DNA of 64,000 nucleotides from positions 744,001 to 808,000 of the forward strand of contig CP002190.1 of the NCBI GenBank assembly GCA_000525675.1. The letters run 5' to 3'. The notes below the pieces were generated by a model. The model saw only the letters and a list, made by a program, of their open reading frames with translations. It was not told the DNA's origin and searched no databases. The position numbers and the translations under genes are program-made. Shown in pieces: positions 35,915 through 44,854 of the stretch; positions within the stretch are counted from its first letter, which is position 1, and each line of letters opens with the position of its first letter. Source of the DNA: Bdellovibrio bacteriovorus W (GTDB lineage Bacteria > Bdellovibrionota > Bdellovibrionia > Bdellovibrionales > Bdellovibrionaceae).

Positions 35915-36469
35915 TTAATCCGCAAAACCACTGATGAGCTCATTGCTGATAGAAGAGATATGATCCTTCAGCCAAATATCAGGAAGCTTAGAAAATAGAA
36001 CGTAAGCAAAGTCAGGGCTGACTTTGATAAGTAAGCAACTCAATTTATTTTCTGGATCTAGTTTGCCTAGATGTAGTTTTGCTAAAACGCTGCGTGCATC
36101 TGTTTTCAAGATAGTGAGCAAATCAACTTGTGGAAAAGAAATGGAGCACTGAGCTTTGGCTGAGATTAGATGACTATGTCCATTTTCGAAATAAGCTTGA
36201 GACATCCACTGGCCGTCATTGTTCTCTAAAAGAATACCCACATCGAACAACATGCTTAAACGCGAGAAGACCACGATAGCGCGATCAATATGATCATCAG
36301 GCAGAGCTTGAGTGAGGCCACGAATAAGATCTTCAGATCTTGAGGGCTCAAACGGCGCTAGCTTAGCAGCTTCTTGATCGATTTTACTAAAGTCATTGTC
36401 GAGGATGGATTCAAAGCGTCTTTGTAGACGATTGATTTTGGCCAAAATAGTTTGAGAAATCCGTTCCAT
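35915..36469 (-). CDS. Hypothetical cytosolic protein upstream of ppsR
   Basis: 184 aa, no signal peptide. Helical N-terminus (ILAKINRLQRRFESILDNDF) and a C-terminal half with beta strands (DVGILLENNDGQWM, SFPQVDLLTI, VSPDFAYVLFSK) that has the look of a GAF/PAS-like sensory fold, but I cannot assign a family. Only 2 bp before ppsR, so translationally linked to it; a regulatory partner is a possibility only. Confidence 0.7.
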   Translation of the reverse strand: MERISQTILAKINRLQRRFESILDNDFSKIDQEAAKLAPFEPSRSEDLIRGLTQALPDDHIDRAIVVFSRLSMLFDVGILLENNDGQWMSQAYFENGHSHLISAKAQCSISFPQVDLLTILKTDARSVLAKLHLGKLDPENKLSCLLIKVSPDFAYVLFSKLPDIWLKDHISSISNELISGFAD

Positions 36470-36545
36470 GGTACTTCACCAATTCCTATGAGAAAGTTCT
36501 TAATCCGTCGTGGATATCTATTTAATTGTGAAGAGAAAACAGGGA

Positions 36546-36995
36546 TTAATCAAGCACCACAGTGAAATCTTCGAAGTCACTTTGGTTCTTCCAAGCCATT
36601 TGAAATTGGCCGGTGCTTTGTTTAGGTGGGAAGAAAACACGTAAACTTGGTTTTTGCAGGGAGTTCCAAACTTTGGCGATTTCCTGAGTCCAAGAATCTA
36701 GGTTTTCATTCCATGGAAGTACAACCACCCACTTGTTCGGTAGATGGTGAGAAGACGCAATCATAAGGTTTGAATCGGCGTAGGAAAGTTCCAAGGGAGG
36801 AAGTTCCGTGGCTTTTTGAACTTCTTGAATGAAGTCTGGTGTTTCGGCCTTCTCATGGCGAAGGGCCTTAGAGATCTGAAAATTCAAATACCAGTCAATG
36901 CGTGCTGTCCATTGCGATTGCTCTAAAGCTGGCAGAACCCAAAGTTCTGCCCCCGGATTAAGAGCACTGGCTTGAGACAGGACGCTGAGACTCAT
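36546..36995 (-). CDS. Hypothetical protein coupled to nusB
   Basis: 149 aa. Its ATG overlaps the nusB stop by four bases, so it is the third gene of the nrdR-nusB operon. No signal peptide of clear type. It contains Trp/Leu-rich segments (ELWVLPALEQSQW, KWVVVLPWNENLDSW) and ends WKNQSDFEDFTVVLD. It is not recognised; length and position suggest a small conserved accessory protein. Confidence 0.7.
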   Translation of the reverse strand: MSLSVLSQASALNPGAELWVLPALEQSQWTARIDWYLNFQISKALRHEKAETPDFIQEVQKATELPPLELSYADSNLMIASSHHLPNKWVVVLPWNENLDSWTQEIAKVWNSLQKPSLRVFFPPKQSTGQFQMAWKNQSDFEDFTVVLD

Positions 36996-37411
36996 GAATG
37001 ACCTTTAGCGACTTGGTCTAGGAGGCCGTTCACAAAACTAGCAGACTCCGTCGTGCCGTAGCGTTTTGCGATTTCCACCGCTTCGTTGATCACGATCCCT
37101 GGTTGAACAGGATCTTTAGCAAAAGCGATTTCATAAACAGCCATGCGTAGGATGTTGCGATCAATCGTTGCCATGCGCTCGACTTTCCAGTGAGCACTTG
37201 AAGCTTGAATTTTAGAATCAATCGCTGGCAAGTGAGCTTGAACCCCACGAATAAGGCCATCGGCATAGTCACGAACGTCTGGTTCCATGCTTTGCTCATA
37301 GAGCTCTAAGAATGTGTGAATACTGATTTGCGGAGCAAACTCAGTTTGGAAGAGAATCTGTAGTGCGAGCTCTCGGGCTTGGCGTCTTGTCGTCAGTTTC
37401 ATGGGTAACAT
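36992..37411 (-). CDS. nusB: Transcription antitermination protein NusB
   Basis: Part of the rRNA antitermination complex with NusE/S10. 139 aa from the ATG at 37411 (start could be three codons later, MKLTTRRQ). Typical NusB ends: TTRRQARELALQILFQ at the N-terminus, RNILRMAVYEIAF and VINEAVEIAKRYGTTESASF near the C-terminus. It overlaps the 3' end of nrdR by about 70 bp, indicating tight coupling. nrdR next to nusB is a frequent bacterial arrangement. Confidence 0.93.
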   Translation of the reverse strand: MLPMKLTTRRQARELALQILFQTEFAPQISIHTFLELYEQSMEPDVRDYADGLIRGVQAHLPAIDSKIQASSAHWKVERMATIDRNILRMAVYEIAFAKDPVQPGIVINEAVEIAKRYGTTESASFVNGLLDQVAKGHS

Positions 37412-37922
37412 GTTTCTCGTTATCAAAGTTCAATGCAGTCAAAGGTAATTGTGGATTGCTGGCATCTACAAAATCAAGAAGTTCTGCATCCTCAAGAGTT
37501 TCAACAAACTCCTGAACGTCTTTGAATGTTCTGTAGACACTTGCGAAACGGATATAGGCAACGTCGTCGAGTTGTTTAAGTTCTGCCATGACCTTTTTCC
37601 CGATGAGGCGAGAAGAGATCTCACTTTCACCACGATTTACGACCCAAGAGGCAATCTTTTCAACAACAGCGTCTATTTGCGGAAGGCTGACAGGGCGCTT
37701 TTGGCAGGCAGCTTGAAGACCTTTAAGAACTTTTTCTTTGTTAAAGGGCTCGCGGCGTCCGTCTTTTTTGATAATGAAAGGCATTGCAAGCATGATCGTT
37801 TCAACAGTAGAGAATCGAGCCTTACATTCAAGGCACTCCCTACGTCGGCGGATGCTTCCATCTTTCTGCACCCGCGTATCTAGTACTCGGTCGTCGCTAT
37901 GACTACAAAAAGGGCATTTCAT
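37341..37922 (-). CDS. nrdR: Ribonucleotide reductase repressor NrdR
   Basis: A zinc- and nucleotide-binding repressor of nrd genes. 193 aa from the ATG at 37922 (MKCPFCS); the frame extends further upstream without homology. The zinc ribbon is MKCPFC...CLECKARF with four cysteines, followed by the ATP-cone (IIKKDGRREPFNKEKVLKGL, VVEKIASWV, DDVAYIRFASVYR). The last ~40 residues extend beyond the usual ~150-aa protein and overlap nusB, so the tail may be an add-on of this lineage. Confidence 0.95.
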   Translation of the reverse strand: MKCPFCSHSDDRVLDTRVQKDGSIRRRRECLECKARFSTVETIMLAMPFIIKKDGRREPFNKEKVLKGLQAACQKRPVSLPQIDAVVEKIASWVVNRGESEISSRLIGKKVMAELKQLDDVAYIRFASVYRTFKDVQEFVETLEDAELLDFVDASNPQLPLTALNFDNEKHVTHETDDKTPSPRARTTDSLPN

Positions 37923-38083
37923 TCTTGCTAATTCCTGTCTTAAAAGAGCTGAAAAACTCGACTGGAGATTAGGTATCCGCGCCTTCAGAGTCAACGGGTC
38001 CAAAACGACATGACATAATGCATTACGGCCTTAACGGCTCTATTAAAATCTGAGTACAATAGAGACTCAAATATGAGGTGCCT

Positions 38084-38707
38084 GTGAAGACTTTTCTTAC
38101 TTTGATTTTCTCCTTGATGATGACTCAATTGGCATGGGGCCAAGAAGCTCCAGTGGTGGGCCGAGACGCTGCCGCAAAATACTTCCAGAAGCGGGATCCC
38201 GCACAGAGCTACAATTCTGGAAACTCAAACTCGGATCACTTCCTTGCGATTCATTTTGGTCGCTATATGGGGTCTCAGTCTTATGATTGGTCGAAGCAGG
38301 GGCAAAAAGACGATGTGGGCGGGAATAACTTCGGGGTGACTTACAGAATGGGAGAGTGGCAAAACTCCATGGATTTGCACATTCGTATTGATTATACAGA
38401 GTTTGATCTTCCAGAGGAAAACGCTTCGAAATTGTCTTTCATGCCGCTCATTACATTCCCTGATGCGAGCTCACGCTTTCCTCTGTATTTCGGAGCGGGC
38501 CTCGGTTTAGGTGTTTTTTTCAAACAGGTTAGTGATAAGTCTGCACTTTCTTTAGACTACCAGCTGGTACTTGGAGCACGTTTCTTTGATATTTTTGAAA
38601 ACACTGGATTCTTTATTGAAGCTGGTCTAAAAAACCACATTCATGTTTTATCCTCTGGTCAATTTAACGGCACCTTTTTAGCGGGTGGATTGGTATTTAC
38701 GTTTTGA
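38084..38707 (+). CDS. Exported beta-barrel-like protein
   Basis: 207 aa from GTG 38084, preceded by GAGGTG; a GTG two codons earlier is less well placed. Signal peptide to ~LAWGQ (residue 20). The mature part alternates beta strands and glycine-aromatic turns (FLAIHFGRYMG, GVTYRMGEW, YFGAGLGLGVFF, LDYQLVLGARFF) and ends GLVFTF, with the terminal phenylalanine typical of outer-membrane barrels. It is likely a small OMP. Its stop overlaps the start of rsmB. Confidence 0.75.
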   Translation: MKTFLTLIFSLMMTQLAWGQEAPVVGRDAAAKYFQKRDPAQSYNSGNSNSDHFLAIHFGRYMGSQSYDWSKQGQKDDVGGNNFGVTYRMGEWQNSMDLHIRIDYTEFDLPEENASKLSFMPLITFPDASSRFPLYFGAGLGLGVFFKQVSDKSALSLDYQLVLGARFFDIFENTGFFIEAGLKNHIHVLSSGQFNGTFLAGGLVFTF

Positions 38708-39891
38708 AAATTCATAAGCTTCTCGTAGTCACAGTTGTTCAGGCCCTTGATGAGATTTTTGAGCAAGGCGCTTATGCTGATAAAGTTATTCAGCGAAATC
38801 TAAAAAACCAACGCCAATGGGGCGCTCGTGATCGTCGTTTTTTTGCTGAAACTGTGTACGAGATAGTTCGCTGGGAAAGGCTTTTAGCTTACCTTGCTGA
38901 TGACAATGATCTTTGGAAGATCTGGGCGGCCTACTGGGTTCGTCAGGGGCATGAACTCCCTGATTGGCCAGAGTTAGAAGGCTTTTCTGCAGAGAAAATC
39001 AAACAACGCCAAAAAGATATCCCTTCATTTGCGATCGCTCAGTCGATTCCTGATTGGATGGACAAGGTTCTGAGTCAAGAAATCGGTCCTGAATATAAAG
39101 AAGTTGTGCGCGCTTTGAATCAGCCGGCAGAAGTGTTTTTAAGAGTGAATGGCTTAAAGACGACAGTTGAAGAATTAATTCCTGTTCTTAAAGAGGCGGG
39201 GATCGATGCTGAAAGAGTGAGCGATGATTTGCCTTTCGCACTTCGTTTGAAAGAACGTAAAAATGTTTTCATCACTGAGCCCTTTAAAAAAGGTCTTTTT
39301 GAAGTTCAAGATGCCGCTTCTCAGATGGTAGCTCCATTATTGGATGTTCAACCTGGACATCGAGTGATTGATGCTTGTGCGGGGGCTGGCGGGAAAAGCT
39401 TGCACTTAGCGGCTTTGATGAAAAATAAGGGCAAGATTTTGTCTCTGGATATTCACGAGTGGAAATTGAAAGAGTTAAAAGTTCGTGCTCGTCGTGACGG
39501 TGTGGATGTGATTGAGACTCGTCCGATTGAATCCAGCAAGGTCATTAAGCGCCTTTATGATACTGCAGATCGAGTTTTGCTCGATGTTCCGTGCTCAGGC
39601 ATGGGCGTTTTACGCCGCAATCCTGACTCTAAGTGGAAGCTCAATGAAGATGAAATTGCTCGCCTTCACGATCTTCAGTACGAAATTCTTACAAATTACT
39701 CAGGTATGACGAAAAAAGGCGGAAAACTTGTTTATGCAACTTGCAGCCTTTTACCGAGTGAAAACGAGCAGCAAATACAGAAGTTCCTACAAGCCAACGG
39801 CGATAAGTGGACTTTGGAGAAAGAAATCCACTTGCGCCCTGATCGAGAGGGCTTTGACGGATTCTATGCAGCATTACTGAAGCGTCATTAA
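38704..39891 (+). CDS. rsmB: 16S rRNA m5C967 methyltransferase RsmB-like (NOL1/NOP2/Sun family)
   Basis: 395 aa from a TTG start that overlaps the previous stop. N-terminal ~140 residues have a NusB-like RNA-binding fold (VVQALDEIF...RDRRFFAETVYEIVRW). The SAM-binding motif DACAGAGGKSLHLAAL lies at ~225, and the two catalytic cysteines are in VPCSGMGVLRR and YATCSLLPSENE. The NusB-like domain favours RsmB over RsmF; exact target base is inferred from that. Confidence 0.88.
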   Translation: MKIHKLLVVTVVQALDEIFEQGAYADKVIQRNLKNQRQWGARDRRFFAETVYEIVRWERLLAYLADDNDLWKIWAAYWVRQGHELPDWPELEGFSAEKIKQRQKDIPSFAIAQSIPDWMDKVLSQEIGPEYKEVVRALNQPAEVFLRVNGLKTTVEELIPVLKEAGIDAERVSDDLPFALRLKERKNVFITEPFKKGLFEVQDAASQMVAPLLDVQPGHRVIDACAGAGGKSLHLAALMKNKGKILSLDIHEWKLKELKVRARRDGVDVIETRPIESSKVIKRLYDTADRVLLDVPCSGMGVLRRNPDSKWKLNEDEIARLHDLQYEILTNYSGMTKKGGKLVYATCSLLPSENEQQIQKFLQANGDKWTLEKEIHLRPDREGFDGFYAALLKRH

Positions 39892-39992
39892 AAGCGAGCG
39901 CTCAGCGTCACTAACCGAAAAATGACATTTTTTTTATTTGAATGACCTAGGCCCCCTTGGTAGAACGGCACGCAACATATAAAGGGGGTCAT

Positions 39993-40733
39993 ATGTTACG
40001 TTCAATGACAGCGATGCTTTTAACACTAGGCATGGCGATTCCGTCTTTTGCAATGGATAGAGAATATTATTCAATCAAAGACGTAAAAGTAACTGACGTT
40101 ACGGATGTTACGAATCAAGCAGAAGTTTTCTCAAGATATGATGGTTTTGGTCTAAACCAAGACTGCAATTCAAGCGCTAAGTTCCTACCTAAATACTCTA
40201 ACGAAACTTTATTAGATAATTTGAACCCACTTGATGCGGTTGAAGTTATCGTTGATAAAATCATCAACATTGGAAAGAAAATTTTCGCAGTTGTTGATGC
40301 TGGTAAACCAGTTGTGAATGTAAAGTTAGATACTGCGAATGCACTTCCTCAAGGGCTTACTTGCTGGTCAGATCTTTCTGGATGGCAGATTCCTCAATCT
40401 AAAGTGTACAATGTTAAATACAAAAATGCGTACGGTATGACTGTTGTTGATTACACTTACCGTGTGACTTACACAGCGGGCGGTTCCGTTGATGGTATTG
40501 GAAAATACATCACGAACGCAACTTTCCAACCGGCGAACATCTACGTTGCTTGGGGTTTCCAATTTGATGCGACGGCAGTAGTGCCTTCTGTCTTCAATAC
40601 AGGTAGCCGTCAAGATCCTGTAGCTGGTATGCAGATGAATATGCAATGGAAAGTAACATCTCCATTGGCGCATGCACAAAGCACTGAAACGTACTTTGTA
40701 AGCGGCGAAAACAAACTAGTAGAACTAGATTAG
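39993..40733 (+). CDS. Exported protein of unknown function, 246 aa
   Basis: ATG at 39993 with AAAGGGGG upstream; the longer frame from 39957 lacks this. Signal peptide (LLTLGMAIPSFA, ~20). The mature protein contains repeated TDVTDVT, a cysteine pair (DCNSS and TCWSD), and a long beta-rich C-terminal half. Biased, A/T-poor-wobble codons and the strong ribosome site suggest high expression. No family recognised. A family A palindrome begins 5 bp after the stop. Confidence 0.75.
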   Translation: MLRSMTAMLLTLGMAIPSFAMDREYYSIKDVKVTDVTDVTNQAEVFSRYDGFGLNQDCNSSAKFLPKYSNETLLDNLNPLDAVEVIVDKIINIGKKIFAVVDAGKPVVNVKLDTANALPQGLTCWSDLSGWQIPQSKVYNVKYKNAYGMTVVDYTYRVTYTAGGSVDGIGKYITNATFQPANIYVAWGFQFDATAVVPSVFNTGSRQDPVAGMQMNMQWKVTSPLAHAQSTETYFVSGENKLVELD

Positions 40734-40737
40734 GTTC

Positions 40738-40859
40738 GATTGGTGAAATGGGCCCATCTGCTTTGTTGGCGGGCCCAGTCCTCTCTCCGGCGTACATAGA
40801 GTACGTCTACGTTGCGGGCCGAGCCCTTCGCCGCGCATCTGAACCCATTTGACCAATCT
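40738..40859. repeat. Family A palindromic repeat (copy A4)
   Basis: GATTGGTGAAATGGGC and GCATCTGAACCCATTTGACC at the ends. The inner hairpin GGCGTAC/GTACGTC and TACGTTGCGGGC are as in A1 and A3. The outer-stem change AAATGGG is matched by CCCATTT on the other side, a compensatory substitution relative to AAAAAGG/CCTTTTT. Confidence 0.9.
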
Positions 40860-40950
40860 CTAAGGTCAGTGCAGAAATCGCGATTCTGCTACTTTAAATT
40901 ATTAAAATATAAAATTTCATTTTTTTAGATGGTATTACAGTGAGTAGTGA

Positions 40951-41104
40951 GGAATTTGCAGCAAGAAGTTTGCAAGCTCCTGCGCGGAAGTGGCCTTTGC
41001 GGGGGCCTGGACGGCCCGAACCGCTGCCAAAGGCAGCGGCCGCATTGAGCCTGGATGGCGTGCCACTGCAGAGTGGGAGCTTGCAAACTTATTGCTGCAA
41101 ATCC
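40951..41104. repeat. Family B-like palindromic element (copy B5)
   Basis: Arms of about 30 bp at 40951-40980 and 41075-41104 (GGATTTGCAGCAA.AAGTTTGCAAGC type), about 27 of 30 paired. The core is GC-rich with nested stems AGTGGC/GCCACT and GCTGCC/GGCAGC and does not match the B1-B4 core. Together with A4 it fills most of 40734-41264. Confidence 0.8.
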
Positions 41105-41264
41105 CGCCGCAGATCATCTCGTATTTCTTTTCTCGTATATGGGAAGTTCGCTATTTAAAAATATAATGCGCAGTAGAAGTTTTTGATGAAAATCTGGACA
41201 TGGCTTTGTTTTATAGGTTTGATTGAAAATCATTCTATTTACGATCCAACAGAAGGGCTTCCCC

Positions 41265-42323
41265 GTGGTTCATGATATTGATCCCTTTGCACTCAGAATT
41301 GCTGGCGACTTTGGAATTCGCTGGTATGGCCTGTCTTACATGCTCGGTTTTATCTGTGCTTATTTTATTATTAAATGGCTAGCACAACGCCAAAGAGCAG
41401 GTCTGACTCCGCAAATGGTCGGTGATTTTATTACTTACACCGCTATCGGAACACTTGTGGGTGGACGTCTTGGCTATGTTTTGTTTTATAGCCCTGATCT
41501 TCTAACCAAGTTTAAAAGTACACTTCCGTTCTGGGGAGTTCTTGCTGTCAACGAAGGTGGAATGGCCAGTCACGGTGGAATCATCGGGATTGTGATTGCA
41601 GCTTTGCTCTTTGCTCGTAAGCATTCGATCAATGGGCTGTATCTTCTAGATCTTGTCTCTGTGGCAGGTCCTGTGGGTGTGTTCTATGGGCGTATTGCGA
41701 ACTTCATTAACGGAGAACTTGTCGGCCGCCCTTGTGAGCCGGATTACCCATTAGCGGTGAAATTTCCCCAAGATATTTTAAATTGGCCATCTCAAGATTT
41801 TAACAAACTCTCTGAGCTTGCTCCCGTGGTTGATAAAATCGGAGTCGGAAGAGAACAATGGTTAGATCTTCTTGAGAAGTTCAGATTCGATGTTCCTGCT
41901 CGTGAAGAGGTTTACACACTTCTTAATAAAATCATTGAATCCATTCAAGATGGCAACGTCGCTGCAAAAGAAGCTATCGCGCCTTTATTGACTTCGCGCT
42001 ATCCATCGCAGTTGTTTGCTGCTTTTGGTGAAGGTCTTTTCTTATTTGTTATTCTTTTCCTTCTTTGGAGAAAACCAAGAAAGCCAGGCTTTATCGCTGC
42101 TAGCTTTATTGTTCTCTATGCCATCGTAAGGGTTTGGGATGAGCAATACCGTATGCCAGACGCGCATATTGGACTCCAGTGGTTGGATCTTACGCGTGGT
42201 CAGTGGCTGAGTATTGCAATGTTCACTGTCGGTATTATTCTTATGTTTATTTGGAATCGCGCGAGCTCGTTAAAGATTTCGGGTTGGGGGAGAGGGCACT
42301 CCATCAAACTAAACCGCAAATAG
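41265..42323 (+). CDS. lgt: Prolipoprotein diacylglyceryl transferase
   Basis: Transfers diacylglycerol from phosphatidylglycerol to the lipobox cysteine of prelipoproteins in the inner membrane. About 352 aa from GTG 41265 (an in-frame TTG at 41223 adds 14 residues). Lgt motifs: IRWYGLSYMLGF, the GRLGYVLFY helix, HGGIIGI, and the signature GRIANFINGELVGRP. The segment after the signature is unusually long, with roughly 70 extra residues (PSQDFNKLSELAPVVDKIG... up to RYPSQLFAAF) in the loop that is short in most Lgt. Many lipoproteins in this window depend on it. Confidence 0.92.
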   Translation: MVHDIDPFALRIAGDFGIRWYGLSYMLGFICAYFIIKWLAQRQRAGLTPQMVGDFITYTAIGTLVGGRLGYVLFYSPDLLTKFKSTLPFWGVLAVNEGGMASHGGIIGIVIAALLFARKHSINGLYLLDLVSVAGPVGVFYGRIANFINGELVGRPCEPDYPLAVKFPQDILNWPSQDFNKLSELAPVVDKIGVGREQWLDLLEKFRFDVPAREEVYTLLNKIIESIQDGNVAAKEAIAPLLTSRYPSQLFAAFGEGLFLFVILFLLWRKPRKPGFIAASFIVLYAIVRVWDEQYRMPDAHIGLQWLDLTRGQWLSIAMFTVGIILMFIWNRASSLKISGWGRGHSIKLNRK

Positions 42324-42325
42324 GG

Positions 42326-42450
42326 AAGCTTGGTGAAAAAGGCCTGTCTGCTTCGTTGTCGGCAGGCTTTCTCGCTCCGACGTGCTTCTAGCACGCCTGC
42401 GCTGCGAGAGCCTACCTCCGCCTCGCATCCAAACCTTTTTGACCAACCTT
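42326..42450. repeat. Family A palindromic repeat (copy A5)
   Basis: AAGCTTGGTGAAAAAGG and CCTTTTTGACCAACCTT at the ends. The core variant with TTTCTCGCTCCGACGTGCTT is shared with A2. Starts three bases after the lgt stop. Confidence 0.9.
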
Positions 42451-42497
42451 CTGGGGTGGTTGAGGGGATTGAGGTTCTTCTTGAGTGTTTTATAGGT

Positions 42498-42528
42498 AAA
42501 AAAAGGGAGTTGTGAGACTCCCTTTTTT
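42498..42528. terminator. Bidirectional intrinsic terminator between lgt and hisS
   Basis: GGGAGT (42505-42510) and ACTCCC (42517-42522) flanked by A- and T-runs. Confidence 0.88.
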
Positions 42529-42554
42529 ATTTTGAAAGTGTGATTTTTTTTAGA

Positions 42555-43802
42555 TTAAGCTTTGATGTGGGTGATTAGTTCCGAGCGAGGAACTTCTTTT
42601 TGCTCACCGGTTTTTAGATTTTTAACTGTGGCCGTTTTACCTTCTACTTCTTGTGAACCTAAGATCACAGCGAAGTGAGCACCAAACTTATCGGCCTTTT
42701 GCATTTTCTTGCCGACTTTTCCTGTCAAAAAGTTTTCAGTGAGTAGCCCTGCGCTGCGAAGTTCGTGAGCGACAACAACACTTTCATTATTGCCGAGATC
42801 ATCGGCTCCAAGAACAGCCACTCTTGTAATTTCAGGAGCTTGATATTCTGCGGAGCAGAGTTCTGCTAAACGATCAATTCCCGCAGCCCAACCAACTCCG
42901 GGAGTTTTTGGACCACCCATCATTTCTACAAGGCCATCGTATCTTCCGCCAGCAAGCACTGTTCCTTGGGCTCCAAGTTTTTGAGTCGTGAACTCGAAAA
43001 CTGTATGGCAATAATAATCTAAACCACGCACAAGGCGAGAGTTGAGGACGTAAGGAATTTTTAAAGCTTCGATTCCTTGAATAACTTGCGCAAAAAAATC
43101 TTTGGCTGAAGGAGTGAGGTGGTCTTCTAAGCGAGGAGCATTTTCAATCAATGCGCGGTCTCCGGCATCTTTTGAATCTAAAATTCGCAAAGGATTTTTC
43201 TCTAAGCGCATTTGGCTGTCGGCAGACAGGGAGCCTGAGTGAGATTTGAAATAGGCCACAAGAGCCTCGCGGTAAGCTGTGCGGCTTTCGGCGTCCCCGA
43301 GAGTGTTGATCTCGAGTTGGCAGTCTTTAGAAAGACCAATAGCTTTTAAAAGATCCCACGCATAAGAAATGCTTTCTACATCTGCAAGTGGAGACTCATA
43401 CCCTAAACACTCAGCACCTAATTGATAGAACTGACGGTAACGACCTTTTTGAGGACGCTCGTAACGAAACATCGGACCTGAATAATAAAATTTAAGAGGC
43501 AGGTTCTGCATCATTCCTTCAGAGATAAAAGCACGAGCAACACCGGCAGTGCCTTCGGGGCGCAAAGTGAGACTTTCTCCTCCGCGATCTGTGAAATCAT
43601 AGGTTTCCTTATTTACGACGTCAGAGGACTCGCCCAAAGTACGATGAAAGACCTCAGAGAATTCAAAAATGGGAGTTTCAATCTCTCCATAACCGTAAAG
43701 TAGAGCTTTTTGATAGGCAGTTTCTTCGACAAATCTGAATAAAAGATTGTCGGATGGTAATAAATCGCGTGTGCCTCTGACTTTTTGAATTTTGCTACTC
43801 AT
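42555..43802 (-). CDS. hisS: Histidine--tRNA ligase
   Basis: Charges tRNA-His in the cytoplasm. 415 aa from the ATG at 43802, preceded by AAGGA; the frame runs eight codons further up. HisRS features: [10 protein letters not shown] at the start, motif 2 [17 protein letters not shown], histidine-binding [14 protein letters not shown] and AGGRYDGL, motif 3 [11 protein letters not shown], and a C-terminal anticodon-binding domain from ~325. Ordinary length. Confidence 0.97.
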   Translation of the reverse strand: MSSKIQKVRGTRDLLPSDNLLFRFVEETAYQKALLYGYGEIETPIFEFSEVFHRTLGESSDVVNKETYDFTDRGGESLTLRPEGTAGVARAFISEGMMQNLPLKFYYSGPMFRYERPQKGRYRQFYQLGAECLGYESPLADVESISYAWDLLKAIGLSKDCQLEINTLGDAESRTAYREALVAYFKSHSGSLSADSQMRLEKNPLRILDSKDAGDRALIENAPRLEDHLTPSAKDFFAQVIQGIEALKIPYVLNSRLVRGLDYYCHTVFEFTTQKLGAQGTVLAGGRYDGLVEMMGGPKTPGVGWAAGIDRLAELCSAEYQAPEITRVAVLGADDLGNNESVVVAHELRSAGLLTENFLTGKVGKKMQKADKFGAHFAVILGSQEVEGKTATVKNLKTGEQKEVPRSELITHIKA

Positions 43803-43912
43803 TGTACGTCCTTCTAACAATAACAAGATTCCGTTATAGCAGAGGCGGGCAGAGCGCGCAAAGCTTGCATTTAAAAGGGCTGGAGTTTTTAATGAACTCT
43901 GGGTGGTTTTAA

Positions 43913-44359
43913 ATGAAAAAAGGTCTTTTAGTCGGTGGTATTGCTGCCGTTGTCGTGGTGATAGCCATTGTTGTGAAATTTATGATGCCCTCTGCTGGAA
44001 TCGGCGGAGTCGAGGTTGATTGGCGGCTTTTAGGAGAAATGGATTATATCTCCGGAAAAGCGTCGTCTGAATTGACAGCATTGAATGGGCACAAAGTGAA
44101 AATTCCAGGTTTCATGGTTCCCCTTGAAGATGAAGAACGTCAGGTTGTTGAGTTTTTATTAGTTCCGAGTGCGCAAGCCTGCATTCACGTTCCACCACCA
44201 CCTCCGAATCAAATGGTTTATGTCAAAATGCCTAAGGGGCATAAAGTGATGATGGGACCCATTTGGATTTATGGTACACTGAACTTGGTTACAAAACGAT
44301 CTATGTACGGAGATGCTTCTTTCGAGTTTATTGCGGATCGAATTGAACCCTATAAATAA
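43913..44359 (+). CDS. DUF3299 protein, membrane-anchored (ZrgD-like)
   Basis: 148 aa: an N-terminal membrane segment ([19 protein letters not shown]) and an exported DUF3299 domain with [32 protein letters not shown] and FADRIEPY-like ending. The [11 protein letters not shown] segment is the family hallmark. It is the first of four genes in a row (DUF3299, DUF2796, ABC ATPase, FtsX permease). That gene set is found together in many Gram-negatives; in Vibrio cholerae the related zrg genes are zinc-controlled and linked to zinc uptake. Zinc linkage here is inference. Confidence 0.85.
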   Translation: MKKGLLVGGIAAVVVVIAIVVKFMMPSAGIGGVEVDWRLLGEMDYISGKASSELTALNGHKVKIPGFMVPLEDEERQVVEFLLVPSAQACIHVPPPPPNQMVYVKMPKGHKVMMGPIWIYGTLNLVTKRSMYGDASFEFIADRIEPYK

Positions 44360-44371
44360 ATGGAGGTTAGT

Positions 44372-44854
44372 ATGTTTAAGATTCTAGCGCTTTCTATTTT
44401 AGTGTCTGCGGCCCCTTCTCAAAAAGCCCATGTTCATGGCAGCGGAAAAGTTGATATTGCATTTGATAATCTGAAAGGGAAAATTCTTTTTCACGCTCCC
44501 GCTGAAAGCATTATTGGCTTTGAGCACCAGGCAAAAAGTAAAAAAGATCAGCAGAAAAAAGATGCTGCCCTTAATAAATTGCACGAGTCTTTAGCTGAGA
44601 TGATTTCATTTGATCCAAGCCTTGGATGTGAAATTCGTATGGAGATGTACGAAGTCATCGCAGAAGCAAAGCATTCAGATGTGGAAGCTGAGTATGGCGT
44701 GACTTGCCAGAAGACCCCTAAAGATTCTTCAGTGACTTTTAAATTTCAAAATAAATTTCCAAAGTTAAAAAATGTTCAGGTTAATTTTGTGATCGGAGAT
44801 TTGCAAAAGAGTCTGACAGTTACCAAAGACGGAGAAATCCTTGAGCTCAAGTAA
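44372..44854 (+). CDS. DUF2796 (ZrgA-like) exported protein
   Basis: About 160 aa from the ATG at 44372 with GGAGG upstream. Signal peptide of ~18 residues, then the mature N-terminus QKAHVHGSGKVDIAF, the AHVHG opening typical of DUF2796 proteins, with two histidines suited to metal binding; further acidic and histidine residues (EAKHSDVEAEY) follow. ZrgA of Vibrio belongs to this family and binds zinc. Two cysteines (GCEIR, TCQKT) may pair. Likely the periplasmic component of the transporter encoded downstream. Confidence 0.8.
   Translation: MFKILALSILVSAAPSQKAHVHGSGKVDIAFDNLKGKILFHAPAESIIGFEHQAKSKKDQQKKDAALNKLHESLAEMISFDPSLGCEIRMEMYEVIAEAKHSDVEAEYGVTCQKTPKDSSVTFKFQNKFPKLKNVQVNFVIGDLQKSLTVTKDGEILELK

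Noticed and set aside
12766-41104. Family B elements as integron attC sites or retron msr/msd RNAs
   Set aside because: No GTTRRRY-type ends or integrase are visible and no reverse transcriptase gene is in the window; the conserved part is the core, the reverse of attC sites.
40935-41158. ORFs on both strands across palindrome B5
   Set aside because: Symmetric open frames are expected in a GC-rich palindrome; no supporting start signal.
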